Assembly: GCA_963765705.1 (NCBI GenBank) | Contig: CAVXXJ010000009.1 | Location: 196,491 to 260,490 of the forward strand | Direction of reading: 5' to 3' | Length of the DNA stretch: 64,000 nucleotides | Source of the DNA: Gaiellasilicea sp963765705 | GTDB taxonomy: Bacteria > Actinomycetota > Thermoleophilia > Gaiellales > Gaiellaceae | Program-made: the position numbers and the translations under genes | The notes under the pieces: generated by a model | The model's database searches: none | What the model was told of the DNA's origin: nothing | What the model saw: only the letters and a program-made list of their open reading frames with translations | Part shown: positions 24,983-33,798 of the stretch, in pieces | How the letters are laid out: each line of letters starts with the position of its first letter | Numbering within the stretch: position 1 is the first letter of the stretch

Positions 24983-27643
24983 GTGATCGAGACGCGCACC
25001 GACGTGTCGGAGGCGCTCGCCGCGTTCTCGCGGGCGACCCGGGCGTTGGCGGACGGCGGGGCGCTCGAGCCGCTGCTCGGCGAGCTCGTCGAGGCAGCGG
25101 CGCACGGTGCCGGCGCGGAGATCGCAGCAGTCTGGCTCCCGGATCGACTCGGGACACTGGTCGCACGCGCGGTCTGGGCGTCGTCGGGCTCGCTCGCCGC
25201 TGAGCTGGAGGGGCGGCGAACCGAATCGGTCGAGACAGCCGCCGCGCTCGTCAGCTCGCGCTTCGAGGGGGAGGTCGGCGTGCTCACCGTCCCGCTCGAC
25301 GGCGACGTGACGGCGGGAATGCTGGAGCTCGTCCGTCGCGGAGCTCCGTTCGGCGACGAGGCGATGCTGGTCGCGACGCTCGCGGCCGACCTCGCAGCGC
25401 TCGCTGTCCAGCTCTGCGCCGACGGGCTCGCTTCGGGCCGGGAGAGCGCAGGCGCGCTCGACGTTGCCGGCGACGCGCTCGCAGCCGTCGCCGACGACGA
25501 GGGTGCGGCAGGGCGTGTCGCCCGGCTGGCCACGCTCGCGGCGGGAGCCGAAGCGGCGCTCGTCTGGCGCGTGCGCGCCGGGGCGCTCGAGGTCGAAGGC
25601 GCGCACGGTGAGATCGAGCCCGACGACGAGTTGGAGGCTGCAGCACGCCTGACCGTCGAGGAGCACGGGACGCTGGCGGTGCGCGGCGCCGGCAGCGAGG
25701 GGGATACCGTCACCGTTCAGCTCGGGCAGCCGCCGCTGGGAGCGCTCCAGCTTCGCTTCGCTCCCGGGCGCTCGCCCGACGATCACGGCCGCACGCAGCT
25801 CGCGGGCTTCGCCGTCCGCGCGGCGCACGCGCTCCGCTCGTCGGAGCGCGCCCGCGAGACCGGATTCGAGCTCGAGCGGAGCCGCGCGCTGTTGTCGGTC
25901 GTCGGCGAGGCGATCGCGCGGCTCTCGCTCTCGCACACGCTCGACACGGCGATCGAGCGCGTTGCCGAGCTGCTCGGCTCCGATCGCGTCGCCGTCTATC
26001 TCCGTGAGGAGGGCGAAACGGTTGTGGCTGCGAGCAGAGGCATCGATGGCCCCCACGAGGCGATCGCCGACGCGCTACTCGCCGCCGCGCTCCGCTCGCG
26101 GCGGGGAGGCGGGATCGTCGAGGTCGACGACGCAGCCGGCGACGAGCGGCTCGAGCCGGTGTGGGCGCAGGTCGGTGAGTCGGAGATCAGCACAGCGCTT
26201 GCGCTGCCGCTCGTCGTCGGGGACGAGCCGATCGGTGTGCTCGCCGTCTATCCGCGGCAACCGCGGCCGCTGACCGCGAACGAGAGCGCGCTGCTCGTCG
26301 CGCTCACCGCCCAGCTCGCCGTGCTGGTGGAGAACGCACGGCTCCACGAGCGCGAGCAGAAGTCGAGCCGCGACCGCGAGGCGGCGCTCGCGTCGGAACT
26401 CGCGAAGACCAGGCTGCTCAATGCCCAGTACGAGATCTCCCGCTCGTTCGCGCAGGGGCTCCCCCTCGACGAGACCCTAGACGTGCTCGCCGAATCGATC
26501 GTGACGCTCCTCGGTGTCGACGCCGCCGTGATCCGGATGCCCGACGAACGCGGGATCGAGCTGGTCGCGCGGGCGGTGCACGTGAACGACGAGCGCGTCG
26601 ACGAGGCTGCGCGCGCTCTCCTCTCACGCCCGCAACAGCTCCCGCGGCGGTATCTCCTCGATCTGCTGCAGCGCAACGAGCCGCTCCTGCTCGACGCCGA
26701 GCGGGCGGAGGCGCTCGGCGGCGCACTTGCCCTGCTGGCGCCGTTCCTGCGCAAGGGGTCGAGCGCTGCGGTCATCCCGATCGCGACCCCGGCGGAGCTG
26801 CTCGCGACGCTGACCATCGTCTCCCTTCATCCCGGCCGTCCGGTCGAGGGCGAGATCGCCGAGACTGCGCTCTCGATCGCCGGGCAGGCTGCGCTCGCAA
26901 TCGACAACGCCCGCCTGTACGGCCAGCAGAAAGCCTTCGCAGACACGATGCAGCGCTCGCTCCTGCCCCGGACGGCGCCCGAGATCCCCGGCCTCGCGCT
27001 CGGCGACGTCTACGAGTCGGCTGCGCGCGTCGAGGTCGGCGGGGACGTCTACGACTACCTCACCCTCGAGGACGGCCGCCTGGCCGTCGTCCTGGGCGAC
27101 GTCACCGGCCACGGGGTCGACGCGACCGCGGACATGGCGATGGCGAAATACGTCTTCCGCTCACTCGCCCGTGAGCACGTCGACCCGGGGAAGTTCCTCG
27201 CCGCAGCGAACGATGTTGTCTCGTCAGACATCGCGCCCGGGCGGTTCATCACGATGGTCGAGCTCGTGATCGACGCGGCGAAGGGCGAGGTCGCCTGCGC
27301 GAGCGGCGGGCATCCCCCACCACGGCTGGTGCAGCCGGACGGCACCGTCGAGGGCATCCTCGCGCACGGGCTCGCGCTCGGGATCGACGCGCCTCAGACG
27401 TACGAGACGGTGACGGCCGAGTTCGCGCCGGGCGCGATCGTCGTCGCCTACACGGACGGAGTGGTCGAGGCACGACGTGGGGGCGAGCAGTACGGCGTCG
27501 AGCGGCTGGACGCCCTCCTGTCGGAGCGGCGCACGCTGCCACCGCGGGCGATCGCAGAAGCGGCGCTCGCGGCGTGCCGGGACTGGACCGAGGGCGAGCT
27601 GACCGACGACTTTGCCGTGGTCGTGATCAAGCGACCGGCGTGA
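24983..27643 (+). CDS. Multi-GAF PP2C-type (SpoIIE) protein phosphatase
   Basis: An 886-residue signalling protein. The N-terminal two-thirds contain repeated GAF-like sensor modules, the clearest at about residues 300-450 (VAELLGSDRVAVYLREEGETVVAASRG) and 475-640. A linker helix (NARLYGQQKAFADTMQRSLLP) leads to a SpoIIE/RsbU phosphatase domain at about 660-886 with VEVGGDVYDY, VLGDVTGHGVDAT, ASGGHPPP, YTDGVVEAR and DDFAVVVIKR, which supply the manganese-binding aspartates. RsbU-type enzymes dephosphorylate anti-anti-sigma factors to switch on stress sigma factors. No sigma, RsbW or RsbV gene lies nearby, so its partner is elsewhere. Confidence 0.9.
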   Translation: MIETRTDVSEALAAFSRATRALADGGALEPLLGELVEAAAHGAGAEIAAVWLPDRLGTLVARAVWASSGSLAAELEGRRTESVETAAALVSSRFEGEVGVLTVPLDGDVTAGMLELVRRGAPFGDEAMLVATLAADLAALAVQLCADGLASGRESAGALDVAGDALAAVADDEGAAGRVARLATLAAGAEAALVWRVRAGALEVEGAHGEIEPDDELEAAARLTVEEHGTLAVRGAGSEGDTVTVQLGQPPLGALQLRFAPGRSPDDHGRTQLAGFAVRAAHALRSSERARETGFELERSRALLSVVGEAIARLSLSHTLDTAIERVAELLGSDRVAVYLREEGETVVAASRGIDGPHEAIADALLAAALRSRRGGGIVEVDDAAGDERLEPVWAQVGESEISTALALPLVVGDEPIGVLAVYPRQPRPLTANESALLVALTAQLAVLVENARLHEREQKSSRDREAALASELAKTRLLNAQYEISRSFAQGLPLDETLDVLAESIVTLLGVDAAVIRMPDERGIELVARAVHVNDERVDEAARALLSRPQQLPRRYLLDLLQRNEPLLLDAERAEALGGALALLAPFLRKGSSAAVIPIATPAELLATLTIVSLHPGRPVEGEIAETALSIAGQAALAIDNARLYGQQKAFADTMQRSLLPRTAPEIPGLALGDVYESAARVEVGGDVYDYLTLEDGRLAVVLGDVTGHGVDATADMAMAKYVFRSLAREHVDPGKFLAAANDVVSSDIAPGRFITMVELVIDAAKGEVACASGGHPPPRLVQPDGTVEGILAHGLALGIDAPQTYETVTAEFAPGAIVVAYTDGVVEARRGGEQYGVERLDALLSERRTLPPRAIAEAALAACRDWTEGELTDDFAVVVIKRPA

Positions 27644-29943
27644 GGAGCCCGCAGGCCGCTCTCGCGGCGCTCGTCTTCGGCGCCGGCACCGGCTCCCTCG
27701 CGACCGAGATCGCCGCCTCGAGACTGCTGGCGCCGTACTTCGGCTCGTCGACGATCGTCTGGGCGAACCTGATCGGGATCGTGCTCGCCGGGCTCGCGTT
27801 CGGGTACTGGCTCGGCGGCCGCATCGCCGACCGGCGGCCGAACCCGCGGCTGCTCGGTCTGATCGTACTGGCGGCCTCCGTCTGGGTTGCGATCACACCG
27901 TTCGTCGCGCGGCCGTTCCTCGACGCGGCGGTCGGCAATCTCGACGACGCCTCCGCGGGCGCCGTGATCGGCTCCTTCTTCGCCGTCCTGCTCCTGTTCG
28001 CTCCGGCCGTCGTGCTGCTCGGGATGGTGTCGCCGTTCGCGATCAGGCTCGCGATCTCGGACGTCGAGACGGCCGGTGCGGTGGCGGGCCGCTTCTACGC
28101 CCTCTCGACCGCAGGCTCCCTGCTCGGCACCTTCCTTCCCGCACTGGTCGCGATCCCGCTCGTCGGCACGCAGCGCACGCTGCTCGGGACGGCGGTGCTG
28201 CTCGCGCTCTCGTCCTCCTTCCTGCTCGGACGCAAGGTGCTCGTCCTCGCGGCGTTGCTCGCCGCACTCGTCGCGGTGCCGCCCGGCGCCGTCAAGGCCG
28301 AGCCCGGCCTGCTGCACGAGGAGGACTCGCTCTACCAGTTCATCCAGGTCGTCGAGCGTCCGGACGGCAAGCGGCTGCTGCGCCTGAATGAAGGCGTCGC
28401 CGTCCACTCCGTCTGGCGCGCCGACACCGTGCTGACCGGAGGCGTCTGGGATGCGTTCCTCGCGGTACCGGCGCTCCTCGACCGGCCGCTGCTGTCGGTC
28501 GCGATCCTCGGCAACGCCGCCGGCACGACCGCTCGTGCGCTCGGCGTCTACTACCCAGCCGCGCGGATCGACGGCGTCGAACTCGATCCTGCCGTCAGTC
28601 GCGTCGGCCGCCGCTGGTTCGGCCTCGAGGACAACCCGCGCCTGACGGTTCACGACGCCGATGCACGGCCGTTTCTGCGCCGGACGGACAAGCGCTACGA
28701 CCTGATCGTCGTCGACGCCTACCACCAGCCCTACGTCCCCTTCTATCTCGCGACGCGCGAGTTCTTCCGGCTCGCGCGGGAGCGGTTGCAGCCGGGTGGG
28801 ATCCTTGCGCTCAACGTGGCGTCGGTGCCCGACGACGAGAGCCTGCTCGACGGGATCGCCGGCACGCTCACGCACGAGTTCGACTCGGTGGCGGTGTGGC
28901 CGGTGCTGCGCTTCAACAAGCTCCTGCTCGCCTTCACCGAGCCGCCGCCAGCGGGCTCGGACGTGGTCGACAACGGCCCGGCTCGGCTGCGTCCGCTCCG
29001 GGAGCTGCTCGCGCGCCAGCAGCGTCTCGTGACGACGAAGGCGAAGCGGCCGTGGACGGACGACCGCGCGCCCGTGGAGTGGGTGACCGACCGGATGATC
29101 GTCGCGTACGCCGCGCGGGGCGGCGAGCTCGACGAGGACCTGCTGCCCACCAGCGCCGTGAAGCTCTTGCGCGAAGAGGGTGCGTTGCTACGGGTCGGCC
29201 ACCGCGGGGCCGCAGCGATCGCGCCCGAGAACACCGTGCGCGCCTTCGAGGCCGCGCTCGCGTGCGGTGTCGATGCGATCGAGTTCGACGTGCTCGACCT
29301 CGTAAGCGGTCCGCTCGTGGTCGCCCACTCGAACGATCTTGCCGAGGTCAGCCACGGCGCTGCCGCGGGCACGGTCCGCGAGCGTTCGCTGGCGGAGTTG
29401 CGCGCGGTCGCACCCGAGCTGCCGACGCTCGACGACGCACTCGAGTTCCTGGCCGGCCGCGACGTCGGTCTGCACGTCGACCTGAAGCTGACGACGCGCC
29501 TCGACGAGGTCGCCGAGGCGCTCGGGCGGCACGGGGTCTCCGAGCGGGCGGTGGTCAGCTCGTTCAACCTCGCAAGCCTCGCCGCCTTCGCGGCCTCGGC
29601 TCCGCGGATCCCGATCGGCTTCACCTACCCCGAGGACCGCTACGGCGTCTCGGGGCGGCGGGCGCTCCGGCCGGCGATCCGGCTCGGCACTCTGGCTCTG
29701 CGCCGCGCCGTCGTCGCGCGTATTCCGGCCATGATCGAGCGTGCCGGCGCCGCAGCCCTGATGCTTCATCACGCCGTCGTCTCCGCTGCAGCCGTCGACC
29801 GCGCGCATGACGCCGGAGCCGCCGTCTGGGCCTGGACCGTGGACGATCCGGCTGAGCTCGCACGGCTCGACGCCGCGGGTGTCGACGCCGTGATCACGAA
29901 CGATCCCGAGATCTTCAGGGGCCTGGCTACACTGCCACCGTGA
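27640..29943 (+). CDS. Membrane/spermidine-synthase-like protein in one frame with a glycerophosphodiester phosphodiesterase domain
   Basis: A 767-residue open frame. Residues 1-230 are hydrophobic with about seven spans and the TEIAASRLLAPYFGSS start of the fused MFS/spermidine synthase family. About 240-500 is a SpeE-like Rossmann domain (VAILGNAAGTTARALGVYYP, DGVELDPAVSRVGRRWFGL, YDLIVVDAYHQPYVPFYLATREFF). About 515-767 is a GDPD barrel (VGHRGAAAIAPENTVRAFEAAL, EFDV, VDLKL, WAWTVDDPAELARLDAAGVDAVITNDPE). A GTGA at 29157 is a normal overlap junction in another frame, so two genes joined by a lost or gained base remain possible. The start overlaps the phosphatase stop. Confidence 0.85.
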   Translation: MRSPQAALAALVFGAGTGSLATEIAASRLLAPYFGSSTIVWANLIGIVLAGLAFGYWLGGRIADRRPNPRLLGLIVLAASVWVAITPFVARPFLDAAVGNLDDASAGAVIGSFFAVLLLFAPAVVLLGMVSPFAIRLAISDVETAGAVAGRFYALSTAGSLLGTFLPALVAIPLVGTQRTLLGTAVLLALSSSFLLGRKVLVLAALLAALVAVPPGAVKAEPGLLHEEDSLYQFIQVVERPDGKRLLRLNEGVAVHSVWRADTVLTGGVWDAFLAVPALLDRPLLSVAILGNAAGTTARALGVYYPAARIDGVELDPAVSRVGRRWFGLEDNPRLTVHDADARPFLRRTDKRYDLIVVDAYHQPYVPFYLATREFFRLARERLQPGGILALNVASVPDDESLLDGIAGTLTHEFDSVAVWPVLRFNKLLLAFTEPPPAGSDVVDNGPARLRPLRELLARQQRLVTTKAKRPWTDDRAPVEWVTDRMIVAYAARGGELDEDLLPTSAVKLLREEGALLRVGHRGAAAIAPENTVRAFEAALACGVDAIEFDVLDLVSGPLVVAHSNDLAEVSHGAAAGTVRERSLAELRAVAPELPTLDDALEFLAGRDVGLHVDLKLTTRLDEVAEALGRHGVSERAVVSSFNLASLAAFAASAPRIPIGFTYPEDRYGVSGRRALRPAIRLGTLALRRAVVARIPAMIERAGAAALMLHHAVVSAAAVDRAHDAGAAVWAWTVDDPAELARLDAAGVDAVITNDPEIFRGLATLPP

Positions 29944-31005
29944 GACGAGGACTCACATTTCTCCCTGCTAGTCGCCTGCGCCGCCGCCGGGATTCTCTCG
30001 GCGGGGCTGCTCGCCGCGACCCCGTCCGCACCCGCTCCCACGGGCACGGACACGACCGGCACGACGACGACCGCGCCGCCTCCGACCACGACCACGACGC
30101 CGACCACGACGACGACGCCGACCGTTCCGCGTCCGACGACCATCGCCGCGGGCGTCACCGTCGCCGGCCAGGTGCTCGTCGGCGGCCTGTCCCCGGCCGA
30201 GGCGACCGCCGAGGTGAAGGCGTTCTTCGCGCGGCCGGTGACGTTGAAGTTCGGCAAGGTGACGCTGCGTGTGACCCCGAAGCAACTCGGCGCGTCCGCC
30301 TACGTCGGCGACGCGATTCGCCGTGCCCGGGTCGCGTTCCCGGGCGGGAACGTCCCACTGAAGGTCGCCGCGCCCCAGCCGAGGATCGAGCGGTACGTGC
30401 GCGGGCTCGCGAAGCGGTTCGATCGTGAGGCCGTCGACTCCAAGCTCCTGCTACGGAACTCGAAGCCGTTCGTCACCAAGGACGAGCCGGGCCGGCGGCT
30501 GCGGCAGGTGCTCGCCGTGCGCGACCTCTTCCGCAGCCTGAAGACCCATGTTCGCGCTCCGCTCGTCCTGCGGCCCGAAGCAGTGCCACCGAAGACGACG
30601 CGCACGTCGATCGGCGACGTGATCGTGATCCGCCGCGGCCTGAACAGGCTCTTCCTCTACGACGGCATGAAGCTCCGGCGCGCCTTCGGAGTCGCCACCG
30701 GTCAGTCCAGGTACCCGACGCCGCTCGGCCAGTTTCATGTGATCGTCAAGTGGAGGAACCCGTGGTGGTATCCGCCCGCGTCAGACTGGGCGAAGGACGC
30801 CGAGCCGATCCCGCCGGGCCCGGGGAATCCACTCGGAACGCGCTGGATGGGGATCTCCGCGCCGGCGGTCGGCATCCACGGCACCCCCGACCCCGCCTCG
30901 ATCGGTTACTCGGTCTCGCACGGCTGCATTCGCATGCTGATCCCCGAGGTCGAGTGGCTCTTCAACCAGGTCGAAATCGGGACGCCGGTCTACATCCTGA
31001 GATGA
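29940..31005 (+). CDS. L,D-transpeptidase (YkuD), frameshifted in the signal peptide
   Basis: A cell-wall cross-linking enzyme that makes 3-3 peptide bridges. The C-terminal YkuD domain has VATGQSRYPTPLGQFHVI, GIHGTPDPASIGYSVSHGCIRM and the nucleophile Cys in SHGC. Upstream is a peptidoglycan-binding-like domain (VLVGGLSPAEATAEVKAFF) and a Thr/Pro linker. The signal peptide is intact only if one C is removed from the CCC at 29963-29965: VRRGLTF then LLLVACAAAGILSAGLLAA. That restores a GTG start at 29940 overlapping the previous stop, so I treat the break as an error. Confidence 0.85.
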
Positions 31006-31556
31006 TCGGGAAGCTGCGCCTCGGCGCCCAGGTCGCCGCGGTCGCGGTCGTCGTGGCATTGCTCGGCCTGCTGATCTGGAAGGTGGCGCAGGGCGACAGC
31101 CCCGTCACCGAGGAGCTCGCGCGCGGCGGCGCGCCGCAAGCGCCTGCATTTACGCTCGAGCGGCTGGACGGCAAGGGCGACCTCGCGATCGAGTCGCTGC
31201 GCGGCAAGACGGTCGTGCTCAACTTCTGGGCCTCCTGGTGTGGCCCGTGCCGCGACGAGATGCCGCTGCTCCAAAAAGCGTCGCAGCGGTGGCGGGACCG
31301 GGACGTCGTCTTCGTCGGGGTCGACGTCGAGGACCTGCGGACGGACGCGCGCGCGTTTCTCGCACGCTTCGGCGTCACCTACGCGAACGTCTACGACGGC
31401 AAGAAGTCGACCATCGGCCGCTACGGCGTCACCGGCTATCCGGAGACGTACTTCATCGACGCCGCCGGCAAGATTCGCTGGCGCATCGCCGCGGGGATCG
31501 ACGACGCCGCCGAGATCGACGAGGGGATCGAGCGGGCGCTGCAGGCGAGCCGGTGA
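31002..31556 (+). CDS. TlpA/ResA-like membrane-anchored thiol-disulfide oxidoreductase
   Basis: A 184-residue thioredoxin-fold protein held by an N-terminal membrane anchor (residues 9-27, AQVAAVAVVVALLGLLIWK). The active site WCGPC is at 79-83, followed by GVDVEDLRTDARAFL, VTGYPETYFID (the cis-proline) and a short C-terminal helix. ResA/TlpA proteins reduce the CXXCH cysteines of apocytochrome c outside the membrane. The start overlaps the L,D-transpeptidase stop, and CcmH and CcdA follow with 4-base overlaps, defining a cytochrome c maturation operon. Confidence 0.92.
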   Translation: MIGKLRLGAQVAAVAVVVALLGLLIWKVAQGDSPVTEELARGGAPQAPAFTLERLDGKGDLAIESLRGKTVVLNFWASWCGPCRDEMPLLQKASQRWRDRDVVFVGVDVEDLRTDARAFLARFGVTYANVYDGKKSTIGRYGVTGYPETYFIDAAGKIRWRIAAGIDDAAEIDEGIERALQASR

Positions 31557-32005
31557 GACATGTTGCCGTGGCGGTGCTCGCGCTCGCGCTCGCGGCGCCC
31601 GCGTTCGGCAGCGAAGAGAAGCCGACGGCGGCCGAGCTCGAGTCGGAGCTCGTCTGCCAGACCTGCGGGACGACACTCGACACCTCGGACGCTCCCGTCG
31701 CACGGCGGATGAAGGCGTTCATCCGGGCCCGGATCGCCGCCGGTGACACGAAGAGCGAGATCAAGGCGCAGCTCGTCGACCAGTTCGGCACGGGCGTGCT
31801 GGCCGTTCCACCGCGCAAGGGCTTCGACCTCGTCGCGTGGCTGCTGCCGCTCGCGGGGCTCGCCGTCGGCGTCGTCGTCGTCGGAGCGCTCGCGTGGCGC
31901 TGGAGCCGTGTGCGCGGCGGCGGCGCGGCTGCGGGTGGCGAGGGCGAGCCGCTCGATCCCGTGCTCGAGCGCCGCCTCGACGACGAGCTCGAGAAGTTCG
32001 AATGA
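31553..32005 (+). CDS. CcmH/CycL/NrfF-like cytochrome c maturation protein
   Basis: A 150-residue protein with a signal peptide (VRHVAVAVLALALAAPAFGS), a short extracytoplasmic domain carrying the redox motif CQTC at residues 35-38 (ELVCQTCGTTLDTSDAP), a KAFIRARIAAGDTKSEIKAQLVDQFG helix pair and one transmembrane span (LLPLAGLAVGVVVVGALAW). CcmH normally has CRxC and keeps apocytochrome reduced for heme ligation in System I. It sits between a ResA-type and a CcdA gene, which are System II-like parts. GTGA overlap upstream and ATGA overlap downstream. Confidence 0.88.
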   Translation: MRHVAVAVLALALAAPAFGSEEKPTAAELESELVCQTCGTTLDTSDAPVARRMKAFIRARIAAGDTKSEIKAQLVDQFGTGVLAVPPRKGFDLVAWLLPLAGLAVGVVVVGALAWRWSRVRGGGAAAGGEGEPLDPVLERRLDDELEKFE

Positions 32006-32718
32006 ACGGGACCTCGGTGGCCGTCTCCTTCGGGGCCGGCTTCCTGTCGTTTCTCGCTCCGTGCGTGCTGCCGCTCGTCCCGGGCTACCTGTCGGCCGTG
32101 TCGTCCGTGGAGGCGGACCGTCTGGGCGAGCGGGGAGCCTCCCGCCGCGTCGTCCTCTCCAGCCTGCCCTTCGTTGCCGGCCTCGTCAGCGTGTTCGTGC
32201 TGCTGGGCGCCGGCGCCGCGGCCGTCGGGCTCTCGTTCACGCGCAACCAGTTCCTGCTCGAGCAGATCTCGGGCTTCGTGCTGATCGTCTTCGGCTTCGC
32301 CTTCATGGGCCTGCTCCCCTGGCCGCAGCGCCTCATCGGCGCAGGGCTCGTGCAGGGGGCGCGGCAGCGAGGCTCGGGCTTTCTGCTCGGCGGCGCGTTC
32401 GCGGTCTGCGCGGCGCCGTGCATCACGCCCGTGCTCGGCTCGATCCTCGTGCTCGCGGGCGACTCCGAGACCGTGTGGGAAGGCTCGGCCCTGCTCGCGG
32501 TCTACGCGCTCGGCCTCGCCGTCCCGTTCCTGATCGCGGGCGCGCTGTTCGCGCCGGCGATGGGCCTCTTCCGGCGGGTGCGTGACCACTACGTCGCGAT
32601 CCAGTTCGTCAGCGGCGTCATCCTCCTCGCACTGGGCGCGCTCCTCTTCGCCGGTGAGTTCTGGCGCCTGCGCGTCTATCTGAATCGGCTCTTCGACGCA
32701 CTGGGCCTCGGGGGATAG
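32002..32718 (+). CDS. ccdA: CcdA-type membrane thiol-disulfide carrier
   Basis: A 238-residue, six-span membrane protein that moves reducing equivalents from cytoplasmic thioredoxin to ResA-like proteins outside. The two conserved membrane cysteines are in FLAPCVLPLVPGYLS and VCAAPCITPVLGS, the standard CcdA/DsbD-beta pair. Spans include VVLSSLPFVAGLVSVFVLLG, FVLIVFGFAFMGLL and VAIQFVSGVILLALGALLF. It is the last gene of the L,D-transpeptidase/TlpA/CcmH/CcdA run and is followed by a separate small gene after 9 bases. Confidence 0.93.
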   Translation: MNGTSVAVSFGAGFLSFLAPCVLPLVPGYLSAVSSVEADRLGERGASRRVVLSSLPFVAGLVSVFVLLGAGAAAVGLSFTRNQFLLEQISGFVLIVFGFAFMGLLPWPQRLIGAGLVQGARQRGSGFLLGGAFAVCAAPCITPVLGSILVLAGDSETVWEGSALLAVYALGLAVPFLIAGALFAPAMGLFRRVRDHYVAIQFVSGVILLALGALLFAGEFWRLRVYLNRLFDALGLGG

Positions 32719-32727
32719 GATCAGCGT

Positions 32728-33042
32728 GTGGCGACGATCCTGCTCGCGGGAGTCGACCTCTTCTTTCGGGGGAAGCTCGAGGCGCTGCTCGAAGACCACC
32801 GCCTGATCACGACGGACAGCGTCGAGCTGCCCGACATGGTGATCTGCGACATCGCTCGCGTCGAGCCCGACGAGGTCGTCGACTCGTGGCCGGACATCCC
32901 GATCGTCGGCTTCACGAACCACACCGACAAGACGGGCCTGCAGCGCGCCCATACGGCCGGCTTCGACCAGGTGCTCGTCAAATCGGCCCTCGTCGAGCGC
33001 GTCCCCGGCCTCGTCGCCGAGCTGACCGCGCCGTCAGCCTGA
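32728..33042 (+). CDS. Atypical receiver-like protein
   Basis: A 104-residue protein that looks like a stripped response-regulator receiver. It has strands ATILLAGVDLFFRGKLEALLE and DMVICDIARVEPDEVVDSWPDIPIVGF, then a TNHTDKTGLQRAHTAGFDQVLVKSALVERVP ending with the conserved lysine position. Asp in ICDI could be the phospho-acceptor, but the usual N-terminal acidic pair is replaced by GVD. It may be a phosphorylation-independent receiver. No output domain and no kinase adjacent. The start is GTG at 32728. Confidence 0.6.
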   Translation: MATILLAGVDLFFRGKLEALLEDHRLITTDSVELPDMVICDIARVEPDEVVDSWPDIPIVGFTNHTDKTGLQRAHTAGFDQVLVKSALVERVPGLVAELTAPSA

Positions 33043-33064
33043 CACGCCTCGCTAGACTCGCCGC

Positions 33065-33376
33065 GTGACCTACATCATCGCCGAGCCCTGCATCGACATC
33101 AAAGATCGCTCGTGCGTCGACGTCTGCCCGGTCGACTGCATCCACGAGTTCGGCCGGATCCTGATCATCGATCCGGAGGAGTGCATCGACTGCGGCGCGT
33201 GCGAGCCGGAGTGCCCGGTCGAGGCGATCTTCCCGGAGGATGCGCTGCCGGACAAGTGGGAGCCGTTCGTGAAGATCAACTACGCGTACAGCGGCGGCGC
33301 CGAGGCGATCGACCCGCTCGTGGACGAGTACGCGACCGAGCACAACGTCCAGAATCCGCCGCTCGAAGACGCATAA
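33065..33376 (+). CDS. fdxA: 7Fe ferredoxin (FdxA type)
   Basis: A 103-residue ferredoxin with eight cysteines at 9, 17, 21, 25, 40, 43, 46 and 50 (CIDIKDRSCVDVCPVDC and CIDCGACEPECP). The first set, with the longer spacing, suits a [3Fe-4S] cluster and the second a [4Fe-4S] cluster, as in mycobacterial FdxA, an electron donor to oxygenases and reductases. The C-terminal WEPFVKINYAYSGGAEAIDPL extension is typical of this type. The GTG start is at 33065. Confidence 0.93.
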   Translation: MTYIIAEPCIDIKDRSCVDVCPVDCIHEFGRILIIDPEECIDCGACEPECPVEAIFPEDALPDKWEPFVKINYAYSGGAEAIDPLVDEYATEHNVQNPPLEDA

Positions 33377-33387
33377 CCCTGCTCGAA

Positions 33388-33409
33388 AACGGGAAACCAG
33401 ATCCCCGTT
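33388..33409 (+). terminator. Hairpin after ferredoxin
   Basis: AACGGG and CCCGTT form a 6-bp stem around a 10-base loop, 11 bases after the ferredoxin stop. There is no T run. Possible terminator, or a structured leader for the next gene, which has a strong GAAGGAGG ribosome-binding site. Confidence 0.4.
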
Positions 33410-33427
33410 CACGACGAAGGAGGGGTC

Positions 33428-33766
33428 ATGCCTCAGCAAGCCTGGAGCGCGAAGCGCGAGCGCCAGTACGAGCACATCAAGGACAGCCTCGAGGATCAGG
33501 GCACGGCCAAGGGCAAGGCGAAGGAGATCGCAGCCCGCACCGTCAACAAGGAACGGGCGCGGAGCGGCGAGGCGCAGACGTCGTCGCGACTGTCCCGCGA
33601 GGACATCTCGTCGGGCCGCCGCGGCGGGCTCCGGTCGGGCACGCGCCGCGACAAGGGCCGGACGCGCGACCAGCTCTACGAAGAGGCCAAGAGCATGGGC
33701 ATCGAGGGCCGCTCGACGATGACGAAGGACCAACTCCGGCGCGCAGTCGACGGGAGGAAGCGGTAG
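33428..33766 (+). CDS. Small basic protein with a C-terminal Rho-N/SAP-like motif
   Basis: A 112-residue basic protein beginning PQQAWSAKRERQYEHIKDSL and rich in Arg/Lys (GTAKGKAKEIAARTVNKERARSG). The C-terminal segment TRDQLYEEAKSMGIEGRSTM then TKDQLRRAVDG matches the helix-extended-loop-helix of Rho N-terminal or SAP-like nucleic-acid-binding motifs. Similar actinobacterial proteins are often annotated as plasmid stabilisation proteins, a weak label. A strong Shine-Dalgarno (AAGGAGG) precedes the ATG, which suggests high expression. A nucleoid-associated or stress role is possible but unproven. Confidence 0.7.
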   Translation: MPQQAWSAKRERQYEHIKDSLEDQGTAKGKAKEIAARTVNKERARSGEAQTSSRLSREDISSGRRGGLRSGTRRDKGRTRDQLYEEAKSMGIEGRSTMTKDQLRRAVDGRKR

Positions 33767-33783
33767 GTAGCCCTGAGGGCTAC
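33767..33783 (+). terminator. Perfect 7-bp palindromic hairpin
   Basis: GTAGCCC-TGA-GGGCTAC directly follows the stop codon of the basic protein gene. The stem is perfect with a 3-base loop and lies 16 bases before the next GTG start. Probable terminator separating the two genes. Confidence 0.55.
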
Positions 33784-33798
33784 GGCTATCCTCGGACG

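Noticed and set aside
24557..29000. Several long minus-strand frames opposite the SpoIIE phosphatase and the spermidine synthase-like gene
   Set aside because: Composition is typical of antisense frames in GC-rich DNA and no domains were recognised.
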